A DNA stretch of 64,000 nt from JAUMWX01 sp023394215 (lineage in GTDB: Bacteria > Bacillota > Clostridia > Tissierellales > Peptoniphilaceae): the NCBI GenBank assembly GCA_050313995.1, contig JBNPMM010000001.1. One strand, written 5' to 3'. Shown piece after piece: positions 17,299 through 26,270 of this stretch. The notes under the pieces were generated by a model that ran no database searches, was not told the origin of the DNA, and saw only the letters and a list, made by a program, of their open reading frames with translations. Position numbers and translations under genes: made by a program. Position 1 is the stretch's first letter; each line of letters starts with the position of its first letter.

Positions 17299-18699
17299 CT
17301 ATTTTCTCATAGCTTCTGCTTTTTTTACCGCTTCCTCTATAGTACCTACAAATAAAAACGCTGATTCAGGTAAATTATCATGCTTACCTTCAAGTATTTC
17401 TTCGAAGCCTCTTATTGTTTCCTCAATAGGAACATACTTACCTTCAAGTCCTGTAAACTGCTCTGCTACTGAGAAAGGTTGTGATAAGAATCTTTGGATT
17501 CTTCTTGCCCTTGCTACAGTAACCTTATCCTCTTCTGAAAGCTCATCCATACCAAGTATCGCTATGATATCTTGAAGTTCCTTATACCTTTGAAGTATTT
17601 CCTGTACCCTTCTTGCACAATTGTAATGCCTCTTTCCAACAACCTCTTCCGAAAGTATCCTTGATGTTGAATCCAAAGGATCTACCGCAGGATAAATTCC
17701 AAGTTCCGATATGGATCTTGAAAGAACTGTAGTTGCATCAAGATGGGCAAATGTAGTTGCCGGTGCCGGATCGGTTAAGTCATCCGCCGGTACATATACA
17801 GCTTGAACAGATGTGATAGAACCGTTTTTGGTTGAAGTTATTCTTTCCTGTAAAGCCCCCATTTCCGTAGCCAAAGTAGGTTGATAACCTACGGCTGACG
17901 GCATACGTCCCAAAAGGGCTGAAACTTCGGAACCCGCTTGGGTAAAGCGGAATATATTATCTATAAATAAAAGCACATCCTGTTTTTGTTGATCTCTGAA
18001 ATATTCCGCCATAGTAAGTCCGGTTAGGGCTACCCTCATCCTGGCTCCCGGCGGCTCATTCATTTGTCCGAACACCAAGGAAGTATTTTTTATAACCCCT
18101 GATTCTATCATTTCGTTATAAAGATCATTTCCTTCTCTCGTTCTTTCACCTACACCGGCGAAAACTGAAAGTCCCCCATGTTCCTTAGCTATATTGTTTA
18201 TAAGTTCCTGTATAAGAACAGTTTTACCTACACCCGCTCCGCCAAACAGGCCTATTTTACCGCCTCTTGCATAGGGCGCTATAAGATCTATTACCTTAAT
18301 ACCTGTTTCAAATATTTCCGTAGCGGTTTGTTGATCTTCAAATGCAGGAGGATTTCTATGAATCGGAGCTTTTTCAACATCATTTAAATCTTCTTTTAAA
18401 TCTATAGTTTCTCCCAATACATTAAAAAGCCTTCCCAAAGTAGCATTGCCGACCGGAACACTGATAGGTGCTCCCGTATCTATAGCCAAATCTCCCCTTA
18501 CCAAGCCGTCAGTTGATGACATAGAAATACATCTAACCGTATCATCTCCTATATGTTGAGAAACTTCGGCTACTATCTTTTTTCCTTCCTTTTCTATTTC
18601 AATGGCGTTTAACAGATTTGGCAATTCGCCAACAGAAAATCTAATATCAAGTACCGGTCCGATAACCTGAATAATTTTTCCTTCATTCTTTTTTGCCAT
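17299..18699 (-). CDS. atpD: F1 ATP synthase beta subunit
   Basis: A 466-residue catalytic beta subunit. It carries the P-loop GGAGVGKTVLIQELI, GERTREGNDLYNEM with the catalytic glutamate, LVFGQMNEPPGARMRV, the Walker B region DVLLFIDNIFRFTQAGSEVSALLGRMPSAVGYQPTL (read in parts), and the C-terminal DELSEEDKVTVARARRIQRFLSQPF with the DELSEED lever. Three beta subunits alternate with three alpha subunits in the F1 head and make or hydrolyse ATP. Length and motifs are fully typical, with no unusual changes. It lies between atpG and atpC in the canonical order. Confidence 0.98.
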   Translation of the reverse strand: MAKKNEGKIIQVIGPVLDIRFSVGELPNLLNAIEIEKEGKKIVAEVSQHIGDDTVRCISMSSTDGLVRGDLAIDTGAPISVPVGNATLGRLFNVLGETIDLKEDLNDVEKAPIHRNPPAFEDQQTATEIFETGIKVIDLIAPYARGGKIGLFGGAGVGKTVLIQELINNIAKEHGGLSVFAGVGERTREGNDLYNEMIESGVIKNTSLVFGQMNEPPGARMRVALTGLTMAEYFRDQQKQDVLLFIDNIFRFTQAGSEVSALLGRMPSAVGYQPTLATEMGALQERITSTKNGSITSVQAVYVPADDLTDPAPATTFAHLDATTVLSRSISELGIYPAVDPLDSTSRILSEEVVGKRHYNCARRVQEILQRYKELQDIIAILGMDELSEEDKVTVARARRIQRFLSQPFSVAEQFTGLEGKYVPIEETIRGFEEILEGKHDNLPESAFLFVGTIEEAVKKAEAMRK

Positions 18700-18713
18700 A
18701 CAGCCTTCCTTTC

Positions 18714-19571
18714 TTATTTAAGAGCCTCAGCTCCTCCTACAATCTCAGTAATTTCTTGAGTAATACTTGCCTGTCTGGCCCTATTGTACAGAAGTTGGAG
18801 ATTTTCCACCAATTCTTCACCGTTGGAAGATGCATTCTCCATCGCCGTTCTTCTTGATGCCTGTTCAGATGCCGCTGCCTCTAAAAGAGCACCATAAATA
18901 CTCACATTTACATATTGCTTAATCATCTGAGTCAAAACTGCGGACGGAGAAGGATCAAATTCTATATCAATCTTCTTAACTTCCTTATTATCATTAAAGC
19001 CGCTGGCAGGTAAAAGTTTCATAGCCATGGGTACCAATGATAAAACTGAATTAAACTTGGTATAGACAATAATAACCTCGTCAAATCTCTTTTCCTCATA
19101 CTCTTTAGAAAGAAAAGAGCCCAATGCCAAAGCATCATCACTTGTAGGGCTCTCGCCTATAAAGGTAAAATCCTGTACCAATTTTTTTCCGGTCTTGGCC
19201 AAAAACTCTACCGCCCTCCTACCGGTCGGGAAAAATACGGTCTCCACTCCGTCATCTCCGTTTGCAAGCTCAATAGCTTCCTTAGATACATTGATGTTAT
19301 AACCGCCTGCAAGCCCTCTGTTGCTGGCAACAACTACTACCGCTCTCCTTTTAACCTCCCTAACTTCAAATAGAGGTGAGGTCTCTCTGGTAGAGCTTAA
19401 AATATCATTGATATTTTCAAATACCGTACTGTAATATGGTCTGGTATGCTCAAGTTTATTTCTTTGCTTCCTAAGTTTTGCAGAAGAAACAAGTTCCATA
19501 GCCTTGGTTATTTGCATGGTACTCCCGATACTGTTAATCCTTCTTTTAATATCTTTCATACTTTGAGCCAT
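18714..19571 (-). CDS. atpG: F1 ATP synthase gamma subunit
   Basis: A 285-residue gamma subunit, the rotating shaft of F1. The two long terminal helices are evident (MKDIKRRINSIGSTMQITKAMELVSSAKLRKQ at the start, and EELVENLQLLYNRARQASITQEITEIVGGAEAL at the end, quoted from longer stretches), and the middle Rossmann-like domain has VVVVASNRGLAGGYN. It follows atpA by 15 bases and precedes atpD by 14. Length is normal for the family. Confidence 0.98.
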   Translation of the reverse strand: MAQSMKDIKRRINSIGSTMQITKAMELVSSAKLRKQRNKLEHTRPYYSTVFENINDILSSTRETSPLFEVREVKRRAVVVVASNRGLAGGYNINVSKEAIELANGDDGVETVFFPTGRRAVEFLAKTGKKLVQDFTFIGESPTSDDALALGSFLSKEYEEKRFDEVIIVYTKFNSVLSLVPMAMKLLPASGFNDNKEVKKIDIEFDPSPSAVLTQMIKQYVNVSIYGALLEAAASEQASRRTAMENASSNGEELVENLQLLYNRARQASITQEITEIVGGAEALK

Positions 19572-19586
19572 AAGCTAATCCTCTTT

Positions 19587-21092
19587 CTACGCAAAAGTCT
19601 TCTTGAATTCACTGACAGCCTTAGTCAATTCTTCCCTAATTTCATCGGTCATCTTCTTTTCGTCGGCAATTTTTTGTCTGATTGCAGGATAAGTGTTTTT
19701 CATAAATTCTAAGAAATTAAATTCAAAATCTTTAATCCTGTCAACTTCGACATCTGCCAACATTTGATTTGTAACAGCAAACAGAATCATAACCTGATCT
19801 TCTACATCAAGCGGAGATGCCTGCCCCTGCTTCATAATTTCCATAATCCTCTGTCCGTGACTCAATTTATCAGCAGTATCCTTATCCAACTCCGAACCGA
19901 ATTGTGCAAAAGCAACAAGCTCCCTATATTGAGCAAGCTCAAGCTTGATACCGCCTGAAACCTTCTTCATAGCAGGAATTTGTGCCGATCCGCCTACTCT
20001 GGAAACTGACAAACCCGAATTAACTGCCGGTCTTTGCCCGGAGAAAAACAACTCCGATTCCAAGAAAATCTGTCCATCAGTAATTGAAATTACATTTGTA
20101 GGAATATATGCCGCAATGTCCCCGGCTTGAGTTTCAATAATAGGAAGAGCTGTTATTGAACCTCCTCCAAGCTCCTTGCTAAGCTTTGCCGCTCTTTCCA
20201 AAAGCCTTGAGTGAAGATAAAAAACGTCACCCGGATAAGCTTCACGTCCCGGTGGTCTTCTAAGCAATAAGGACATAGATCTGTAGGCTACTGCATGCTT
20301 TGATAAATCATCATAAACTATCAATACATCTTTGCCTGCATACATAAACTCCTCCGCCATAGTTACACCGGCATAAGGTGCTATATATTGAAGCGGTGCC
20401 AATTGACTGGCAGTTTCCGAAACGACTATGGTATATTCCATAGCCCCCTTCTTTTCAAACAAATCAACTATCTGAGCAACTGTCGATGCTTTTTGACCGA
20501 TAGCAACATAGATACAGATAACATCCTTACCCTTTTGGTTAAGAATAGTATCTGTAGCAAGTGTTGTTTTTCCGGTTTGTCTGTCACCTATGATAAGCTC
20601 TCTTTGCCCCTTTCCAATAGGTATAATCGAATCTATAGCCTTAATACCTGTTTGTAAGGGCTCATTAACGGATTGTCTTTCAATTACTTTTGGTGCTTCC
20701 GCTTCTATAGGCCTAAACTTTGACGTTTCTATAGGTCCCTTACCATCTATGGGTTGCCCAAGAGCATTTACAACCCTACCGATAAGATTTTCCCCTACTG
20801 GAACTTGGGCTATTCTGCCGGTTCTCTTAACGGTACTGCCCTCTTTAAGCTTTGATTCATCACCTAAAAGAACCGCTCCTATATTATCCTGTTCAAGGTT
20901 AAGGGCCATTCCATACACTCCGCCTTCAAATTCCAAAAGCTCACCCGCCATGCAATCATCAAGTCCGTGAATACGTGAAATGCCATCCCCTACTTCAATA
21001 ATAGTCCCTATATCAACTACTTGAGTTTTTTGGTCATATTTTTCAATCATATTTTTTATGATTGAACTAATCTCTTCCGGTTTTAATTTCAT
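19587..21092 (-). CDS. atpA: F1 ATP synthase alpha subunit
   Basis: A 501-residue alpha subunit that binds nucleotide at the non-catalytic sites of F1. Features are the beta-barrel start (VDIGTIIEVGDGISRIHGLD), P-loop GDRQTGKTTLATD, the SISDGQ-type segment (here VISITDGQIFLE), the arginine-finger region RPAVNSGLSVSRVGGSAQ, and the C-terminal helices. The ATG at 21092 is chosen because GAGGGTGAGTTT, which overlaps the atpH stop, gives a ribosome site; an upstream in-frame ATG at 21110 lies within atpH. Order atpH-atpA-atpG is canonical. Confidence 0.97.
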   Translation of the reverse strand: MKLKPEEISSIIKNMIEKYDQKTQVVDIGTIIEVGDGISRIHGLDDCMAGELLEFEGGVYGMALNLEQDNIGAVLLGDESKLKEGSTVKRTGRIAQVPVGENLIGRVVNALGQPIDGKGPIETSKFRPIEAEAPKVIERQSVNEPLQTGIKAIDSIIPIGKGQRELIIGDRQTGKTTLATDTILNQKGKDVICIYVAIGQKASTVAQIVDLFEKKGAMEYTIVVSETASQLAPLQYIAPYAGVTMAEEFMYAGKDVLIVYDDLSKHAVAYRSMSLLLRRPPGREAYPGDVFYLHSRLLERAAKLSKELGGGSITALPIIETQAGDIAAYIPTNVISITDGQIFLESELFFSGQRPAVNSGLSVSRVGGSAQIPAMKKVSGGIKLELAQYRELVAFAQFGSELDKDTADKLSHGQRIMEIMKQGQASPLDVEDQVMILFAVTNQMLADVEVDRIKDFEFNFLEFMKNTYPAIRQKIADEKKMTDEIREELTKAVSEFKKTFA

Positions 21093-21096
21093 AAAC

Positions 21097-21636
21097 TCAC
21101 CCTCTTTCATTTTTAAGTGAGCGTCTTAAATTTTCAAGTCTGGCTTTAATACTGTTGTCAATAACTTTTCCATCCAACTTAACGGAAATACCAGCAATCA
21201 ATTCCTCATCTATCCTATTTTCCAGCTCAACTTTTTTTTGAAATTTATTACTTAAAACTTTTCTTAGACTTTCAATTTCTTCCTCTGATAAACTTTCCGT
21301 AGAATAAACAATACCTCTTGAAATATTGTGAAATCCGTCATATTGCTTTATATATGCCCTAATTATAGGGTCTATATCTGAAAATCTGGATTTATCAACC
21401 AATATAGCCAAAAAGTTTTTTGTGTATCCGTCTATATCAAGAAAAATTTTTGAAAGTAGTTCTTTTTTATCATTTTTATCAATATTGGGATTATTTAAAA
21501 TATCCCTTAACTTAGGGTTTTCTTTTAAAACTTCTCCCACATATGATAAATCTTTCATATGATCTTCCGTCTTTTCCTTATCCTTTGATAAATCGAAAAA
21601 AGCTTTTGAATAAACTTCACTGACAAGATTATTCAT
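21097..21636 (-). CDS. atpH: F1 ATP synthase delta subunit
   Basis: A 179-residue delta subunit that links the F1 head to the peripheral stalk. The helical N-terminal domain (SEVYSKAFFDLSK) and the C-terminal signature (ELENRIDEELIAGISVKLDGKVIDNSIKARLENLR, quoted in part: ELIAGISVKLDGKVIDNS) identify it. The ATG at 21636 follows GGAGGGGGCAA; it overlaps the end of atpF by eight bases (ATGAATAA), so the two are translationally coupled. Length is typical. Confidence 0.96.
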   Translation of the reverse strand: MNNLVSEVYSKAFFDLSKDKEKTEDHMKDLSYVGEVLKENPKLRDILNNPNIDKNDKKELLSKIFLDIDGYTKNFLAILVDKSRFSDIDPIIRAYIKQYDGFHNISRGIVYSTESLSEEEIESLRKVLSNKFQKKVELENRIDEELIAGISVKLDGKVIDNSIKARLENLRRSLKNERG

Positions 21637-22135
21637 TTGCCCCCTCCAAATCACTTACAAAAGATTCAACCAAAGATCTGTTTACATCAGAATTTATATT
21701 TTTTCTAAGAACCTTTTCTGTTGCAAGTATGGTCATATCAACAATTTGGTCATTTAAACTGCTAAGGGCCTTTTTCTTTTCACCCTCCAAAGCCAACATA
21801 CCTTTTTCATACTCTTTCTTGGCAAGTTCCTTAGATTCCTTAACAGCTTTAGCCTTTACATCTTCTCCTAAAGCTCTTGCGGAAGCCAAAATTTCTGAAG
21901 CTTCAGTTTTGGCATCCTTTAATTTTGTCTCATATTCCTCTTTTAATCTCAAGGATTCTTCCTTTGCCTTTTCACTCTCACTTATATTATTTTCCACATA
22001 GGCCTTTCTCCTGTCCAAAAACTCTTTGGCAGGCTTATATAAGAAATGCCTAATCACAAAGTATAAAATCAGAGTTGCAGCTATTTGCAAGAAAAAATTT
22101 TGGTCCGGGACAACGGAAATATTTATATTATCCAA
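21629..22135 (-). CDS. atpF: F0 ATP synthase b subunit
   Basis: A 168-residue b subunit forming the peripheral stalk. One N-terminal membrane helix (NFFLQIAATLILYFVIRHFLY) is followed by a long charged helix with right-handed coiled-coil character (residues about 35-140, rich in K, E and A) and a C-terminal part that contacts delta (DMTILATEKVLRKNINSDVNR). It lies between atpE and atpH, overlapping the latter by eight bases. Length is typical. Confidence 0.96.
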   Translation of the reverse strand: MDNINISVVPDQNFFLQIAATLILYFVIRHFLYKPAKEFLDRRKAYVENNISESEKAKEESLRLKEEYETKLKDAKTEASEILASARALGEDVKAKAVKESKELAKKEYEKGMLALEGEKKKALSSLNDQIVDMTILATEKVLRKNINSDVNRSLVESFVSDLEGANE

Positions 22136-22157
22136 GGTTTCCCTCCTTCAATTTATC

Positions 22158-22421
22158 TTATAGAGCTCCCATCAATGGTCTTACGAATAACAATATAATA
22201 GCTATAACCAAACCGTAAATACCTGTTGTTTCCGCAACCGCACAACCCATTAAAAGCATTTGTGTAATATCACCCTTAGCTTCCGGTTGTCTTGCTACCG
22301 CTTCTACCGCCTTACCTGCAGCATAACCCTGTCCTATACCGGGTCCTATACCTGCAATCATAGCCAAGCCGGCTCCAACAGCTGATAATCCTAATATAAA
22401 AGCTTCATTACTAATTGACAT
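22158..22421 (-). CDS. atpE: F0 ATP synthase c subunit with Na+-type ligand set
   Basis: An 87-residue proteolipid of two membrane helices that forms the rotor ring. The first helix holds GIGPGIGQGYAAGKAVE and the second AVAETTGIYGLVIAIILLF with the ion-binding glutamate, Glu64. Gln31, Glu64, Thr65, Thr66 and Tyr69 correspond to the Na+-binding set known from Ilyobacter tartaricus c subunits (Gln32, Glu65, Ser66, Thr67, Tyr70), with Thr in place of Ser. Na+ coupling is therefore likely, though inferred from sequence only. The loop motif ARQPE that contacts F1 is intact. Confidence 0.97.
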   Translation of the reverse strand: MSISNEAFILGLSAVGAGLAMIAGIGPGIGQGYAAGKAVEAVARQPEAKGDITQMLLMGCAVAETTGIYGLVIAIILLFVRPLMGAL

Positions 22422-22439
22422 AATTTTTTCTCCTTATTA

Positions 22440-23132
22440 TTATTCTCTTTCTCCAATTGCATTTGATATATTTACCATTGTTAACATTATAAAAATAAAT
22501 GTTTGTATCAAACCTGAAAATATATCGAAGTAAGCATGAAATACCGATGTTACAAAAGGCGTCAATATCATTGATAATCCTGATAATGCCCCATACATCA
22601 GACCCATTATAATAACCCCGCTTAGAATATTGCCGAATAAACGGAAAGACATCGATATGGGTGTAGCTATTTCTCCCAAAAGGTTAATCGGGAACAAAAA
22701 AGCCATGGGTTCAAAATAGCCCTTTACATATGATTTTACACCGTTAAATCTAAGGTTATTAAAATGCATCAAAATAAAAGTTATTACCGCAAGTCCCAAG
22801 GTGACATTGTAATCGGATGTTGGAGGCGTTAAGCCTACCAAACCTGCCAAATTGGCAAAAGCCAAAAACAGAGCAAGTGACAAAATATAGGGTGAGAAAC
22901 TTATATTTGCCTTTCCCATGGTACTGATCGTCAACTTATCAATAGTTTCCACGAGAATTTCGCCCGCTAAAAGCAATCCTTTGGGCTTAGCTTTAATATC
23001 TGCATTTTTAAATTTTCGTCCTATTATAATAGCCACAAGACTCAAAAATATAACTATTATAAAGGAATTCACCACTGTAGGATGAATGTTGTACTGTACT
23101 CCATTTAGAGTAAATGAAATACTGATGCTCAT
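22440..23132 (-). CDS. atpB: F0 ATP synthase a subunit
   Basis: A 230-residue a subunit, the stator channel next to the c ring. It has five to six membrane helices, with the essential arginine in the helix containing PISMSFRLFGNILSGVIIMGL and the last helix with AYFDIFSGLIQTFIFIMLTMVNISNAIGE. The motif arrangement is normal for bacterial a subunits. It lies between the two small AtpI/AtpZ-type genes and atpE, 18 bases upstream of the latter. Confidence 0.96.
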   Translation of the reverse strand: MSISISFTLNGVQYNIHPTVVNSFIIVIFLSLVAIIIGRKFKNADIKAKPKGLLLAGEILVETIDKLTISTMGKANISFSPYILSLALFLAFANLAGLVGLTPPTSDYNVTLGLAVITFILMHFNNLRFNGVKSYVKGYFEPMAFLFPINLLGEIATPISMSFRLFGNILSGVIIMGLMYGALSGLSMILTPFVTSVFHAYFDIFSGLIQTFIFIMLTMVNISNAIGERE

Positions 23133-23150
23133 CTTAACTCCTTTCTTTCC

Positions 23151-23549
23151 TTAAAAGGAATCATTTTTATTTTTCAATCCGACCAAAATATTATAGAAAT
23201 TCTCCAAATAAATAACTATTTTTATGCTGAAAAGCCCTATTATACAGGTATATATATTAATAAAATCCACAAAGCTTATCAATACTAAGACAAAGCCCGT
23301 AATTACATATCTTATAGCATAATTTACAGTCATTTCCCTCTTTGCACCCTCGGGAGACATATCGATAATCCTTTGAATATTTCTATATAGGGACAGGAAA
23401 AAACCTATGCTCAAAAGCGATCCTAAAAGTCCGCCCAAAACATACTCAGGTCTTATACCGAAAATAAGTAAATAGACAAAAATCTCTAAGGCTGCTATTT
23501 TTGCTGCATTTAAAGCTATTCTCACCACATAATGCCTATTTTTTTTCAT
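23151..23549 (-). CDS. atpI: ATP synthase protein I (AtpI-like)
   Basis: A 132-residue hydrophobic protein with four predicted membrane helices (IAALEIFVYLLIFGI, LLGSLLSIGFFLSLY, YVITGFVLVLISFVDF, CIIGLFSIKIVIYL). By position directly before atpB and by topology it is an AtpI-type accessory protein, which in other bacteria helps c-ring assembly or Mg2+ handling. The start is ambiguous: ATG at 23549 or TTG at 23558. Both overlap the end of the preceding gene. Sequence in this family is poorly conserved, so the identification rests mainly on context. Confidence 0.8.
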   Translation of the reverse strand: MKKNRHYVVRIALNAAKIAALEIFVYLLIFGIRPEYVLGGLLGSLLSIGFFLSLYRNIQRIIDMSPEGAKREMTVNYAIRYVITGFVLVLISFVDFINIYTCIIGLFSIKIVIYLENFYNILVGLKNKNDSF

Positions 23550-23751
23550 CTTTTCCAATATCCCTGTTGACGTTCATGATTAATTTATAAGTACTCGTAA
23601 ACGCACTTATGATGCCCATAATTAAGAATATAAACAAAAAAATTCCATTTAGATTAAGCCATTTATCTAATAAATTTCCTATAAATAAACCTAAGAGTAT
23701 GGGTGCAAGCATACTATAGGCAACCTGACTTATTAGAATTAAATTTTTCAT
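23536..23751 (-). CDS. AtpZ/AtpI family small membrane protein
   Basis: A 71-residue protein with two membrane helices (LISQVAYSMLAPILLGLFIGNLLD and IFLFIFLIMGIISAFTSTYKLI), matching the small F0F1-ATPase subunit family (AtpZ/AtpQ type) found as the first gene of many atp operons. It may work with AtpI in ring assembly or divalent-cation transport. It is the first gene after the operon promoter, preceded by GGGGG, and its end overlaps the next gene. Confidence 0.8.
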   Translation of the reverse strand: MKNLILISQVAYSMLAPILLGLFIGNLLDKWLNLNGIFLFIFLIMGIISAFTSTYKLIMNVNRDIGKDEKK

Positions 23752-23778
23752 AAATCCCCCTTTATGGACTACAAATAT

Positions 23779-23807
23779 ATGATACCCAAAATTTCCGTCT
23801 ATTTCAA
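23779..23807 (-). promoter_or_regulatory. Promoter of the atp operon
   Basis: Minus strand TTGAAA (23802-23807), 17 bases, TATCAT (23779-23784), about 28 bases before the first gene. No terminator is seen between it and the upstream gene. Confidence 0.7.
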
Positions 23808-23831
23808 ATCTTAACTTAGATTGTTTCTTAA

Positions 23832-24509
23832 CTATTCAACCCTTTCTTTAACTTCCTCAGCTTCAGCTCTCACTTCTTCAACTTCCGCCTTAACTTCTTC
23901 AACCTTAACTTCGGCTTCCCCAACTTTAACTTCAGCTTCTTTAATTTCCTCTTCGACTTTTTCCGCCCCCGAAGAATCTTCTCCCTTTTTCATTTCTTTC
24001 TTAATCTCTTCAACAGCCGATTTTGTAGCCTTTCCCGCCGCCTTGGTAAAAGTCTTGGCTGCATCCCAACCCTTCTTGGTAGCTTCCATAACCTTATCCT
24101 TATCAATATCTATATTTAGCGACTTTTCTCCCATGTCTACGCCCTTTTTTACCATGTATGCCAAAACTGTTAAGGCAATACTTACAAAAAAGCAAAAATA
24201 ATAACCTATTCCTATAGAGGCTCCAAAACTTGCCGCCTTACTAAATGAGAATATATTTAGTATATTGATAACCAAACTTATGGCTGAAACGATTAAAACG
24301 CCCCAAGCCTTATTGTTATCAAACGGTTTTTCAATACCTTCAAGCAAACTCAAGACCATAATCACTGCAAATAATATAATAAATACAAAAGCTGTGCCTG
24401 AGTTACTACTCATCAAACTTGCTCCAAATCCCATTACCGATACCCAAGGCATAAATAATGAGACGATTCCTAATCCTGCCAAAATAGACAGCAATAATTT
24501 TTTGTTCAT
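23832..24509 (-). CDS. Four-helix membrane protein with long charged helical tail
   Basis: A 225-residue protein of unknown function. The first 120 residues contain four membrane helices (LLLSILAGLGIVSLFMPWV, FVFIILFAVIMVLSLL, GVLIVSAISLVINILNIF, YYFCFFVSIALTVLAYM). The remaining 105 are charged and helical: first an amphipathic AATKKGWDAAKTFTKAAGKATKSAV-like stretch, then a run of seven-residue-like repeats (EAEVKVG, EAEVKVE, EVKAEVE, EVRAEAE, EVKERVE) typical of coiled coils. It lies 12 bases after formate-THF ligase and is probably cotranscribed with it, without an evident functional link. Confidence 0.75.
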   Translation of the reverse strand: MNKKLLLSILAGLGIVSLFMPWVSVMGFGASLMSSNSGTAFVFIILFAVIMVLSLLEGIEKPFDNNKAWGVLIVSAISLVINILNIFSFSKAASFGASIGIGYYFCFFVSIALTVLAYMVKKGVDMGEKSLNIDIDKDKVMEATKKGWDAAKTFTKAAGKATKSAVEEIKKEMKKGEDSSGAEKVEEEIKEAEVKVGEAEVKVEEVKAEVEEVRAEAEEVKERVE

Positions 24510-24521
24510 AAATCCTCCTTA

Positions 24522-26174
24522 TTAAAACAATCCCTTTATATTTCCATCTTTATCGATTGACATATTATATGCCGCTGGAACCTTAGGCAGACCCGGCATG
24601 GTCATAATCTGTCCTGTAAGAGCTACGATAAAGCCTGCTCCCGATGCTATATTCAAATCGGAAATACTAACTGTAAAATCCTTCGGTGCCCCCAATAAGT
24701 TCGGATCATCCGAAAATGAATATTGGGTTTTCGCCATACAAACAGGAAAATTATCAAAGCCCAAACTCTTGATTTGCTCAAGCTTTGATTTGGCTTTACC
24801 TGAAAATTCCACATTCTCAGCCCCATAAATTTTCTTTGCTACGGCCTCAATTTTTTCCTCTATTGAATCCTCGTTTTTATATATCAGTCTAAACTCTTTT
24901 TCTTTGTTACATTCTCTAACCACAGCCTCAGCAAGATTTAAAGCCCCCCTTCCCCCATCAGCCCAAATGCTTATAGGAAAAGCTTCGATGTCAAGTTCCT
25001 TGCACAAACTTATAAGTTTTTCCATCTCCTCATCAGTATCACTCGGAAACTTATTTATGGCGACTATAGGTTTCATGCCGAATTGTATCATATTTTCTAT
25101 ATGCTTTTTAAGATTTGAAAAACCCTTAACTAAAGCTTCAACATTTTGTATTTCCAAGGATTTTTTATCAAGGCCTCCATGAAATTTTAAAGCCCTCACG
25201 GTTGCAACCAAAACTAAAGCATCCGGCCTTAAATTTTTCAATCTGCACTTTATGTCAAAAAACTTCTCGGCTCCCAAATCCGCTCCAAATCCCGCTTCCG
25301 TAACAACATAATCCCCTACTGCCAAGGCAAGCCTTGTAGCCTGAATGGAGTTACAACCATGAGCAATATTTGCAAACGGCCCCCCATGAACAACTGCAAG
25401 TGTATTTTCGGTTGTCTGAACTATATTCGGCTTAATAGCATCTCTAAGTAAAATAGCGGCAGCCTCTTCAGCCCTTATATCTCTTACAAATATAGGTTTT
25501 TTATCATAGGTATAGGCTAAAAGTATATTTCCTATCCTTTCCTTAAGCTCCTGTAAATCCTCGCTAAGGCAAAGTATGGCCATAATCTCCGAAGCAACAG
25601 TTATGTTAAATCCGTCTTCTCTCGGTATCCCGTTCAATCTTCCTCCAAGCCCTACTATAATATTTCTTAAGGCTCTGTCATTTAAATCAAGACATCTTTT
25701 CCACAAGATAGTTCTGGGATCTATATTTAATTCATTTCCCTGCTGAATATGATTATCTAAAATTGCAGAAATTATATTATTTGCGGATGTGATTGCGTGC
25801 ATATCACCTGTAAAATGAAGATTAATATCCTCCATTGGCAAAACTTGGGAATACCCACCTCCGGCAGCCCCTCCTTTTATACCGAAACTCGGTCCGAGTG
25901 AAGGCTCTCTCAGTGCTGAAACAGCCCTGTATCCCAAAAGATTTAAAGCTTGAGAAAGTCCTATATTTACCGTAGTCTTTCCCTCTCCGGCAGGAGTCGG
26001 CGACATGGCGGTCACGAGTATAAGCTTTCCCCTGTTTCCTTCGGGAAAACTTTTAACCTTTGCCTTATAGTCCCCATAAAGCTCAAGTCTATCCGAATCA
26101 ATCCCATACATACTTGCAATATCAACAATTTTCTTAAGTCTAATACTATTAGCAATCTCTATATCAGTAACCAT
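24522..26174 (-). CDS. fhs: Formate-tetrahydrofolate ligase
   Basis: A 550-residue enzyme that joins formate to tetrahydrofolate using ATP, giving 10-formyl-THF for one-carbon metabolism. Clear family features are the ATP loop TPAGEGKTTVNIGLSQAL, REPSLGPSFGIKGGAAGGG, LHFTGDMHAITSANN, GFGADLGAEKFFDIKCR and the C-terminal TGQIMTMPGLPKVPAA. Length matches the family. GGGAGG precedes the ATG. In amino-acid-fermenting anaerobes it recovers ATP from or supplies one-carbon units for purine and glycine metabolism. It is followed by a membrane-protein gene 12 bases away. Confidence 0.98.
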   Translation of the reverse strand: MVTDIEIANSIRLKKIVDIASMYGIDSDRLELYGDYKAKVKSFPEGNRGKLILVTAMSPTPAGEGKTTVNIGLSQALNLLGYRAVSALREPSLGPSFGIKGGAAGGGYSQVLPMEDINLHFTGDMHAITSANNIISAILDNHIQQGNELNIDPRTILWKRCLDLNDRALRNIIVGLGGRLNGIPREDGFNITVASEIMAILCLSEDLQELKERIGNILLAYTYDKKPIFVRDIRAEEAAAILLRDAIKPNIVQTTENTLAVVHGGPFANIAHGCNSIQATRLALAVGDYVVTEAGFGADLGAEKFFDIKCRLKNLRPDALVLVATVRALKFHGGLDKKSLEIQNVEALVKGFSNLKKHIENMIQFGMKPIVAINKFPSDTDEEMEKLISLCKELDIEAFPISIWADGGRGALNLAEAVVRECNKEKEFRLIYKNEDSIEEKIEAVAKKIYGAENVEFSGKAKSKLEQIKSLGFDNFPVCMAKTQYSFSDDPNLLGAPKDFTVSISDLNIASGAGFIVALTGQIMTMPGLPKVPAAYNMSIDKDGNIKGLF

Positions 26175-26221
26175 CTTCGCCTCCCTCTAAGCCCCTATTT
26201 TTCATTAAATTCTTTTATATT

Positions 26222-26230
26222 ATTATACCA
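26222..26230 (-). promoter_or_regulatory. Extended -10 promoter of formate-THF ligase
   Basis: Minus strand TGG-TATAAT lies about 48 bases before the ATG. No strong -35 is present at 17 bases, as is common for extended -10 promoters. Confidence 0.6.
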
Positions 26231-26270
26231 TCTCGAAAATATTTTGCTTGATATTTCTTGCAAATAAAAA

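Noticed and set aside
23536..23558. Possible frameshift between the two small genes at the start of the atp operon
   Set aside because: The overlap is normal for two separate AtpZ- and AtpI-type genes, and both frames give coherent membrane proteins.
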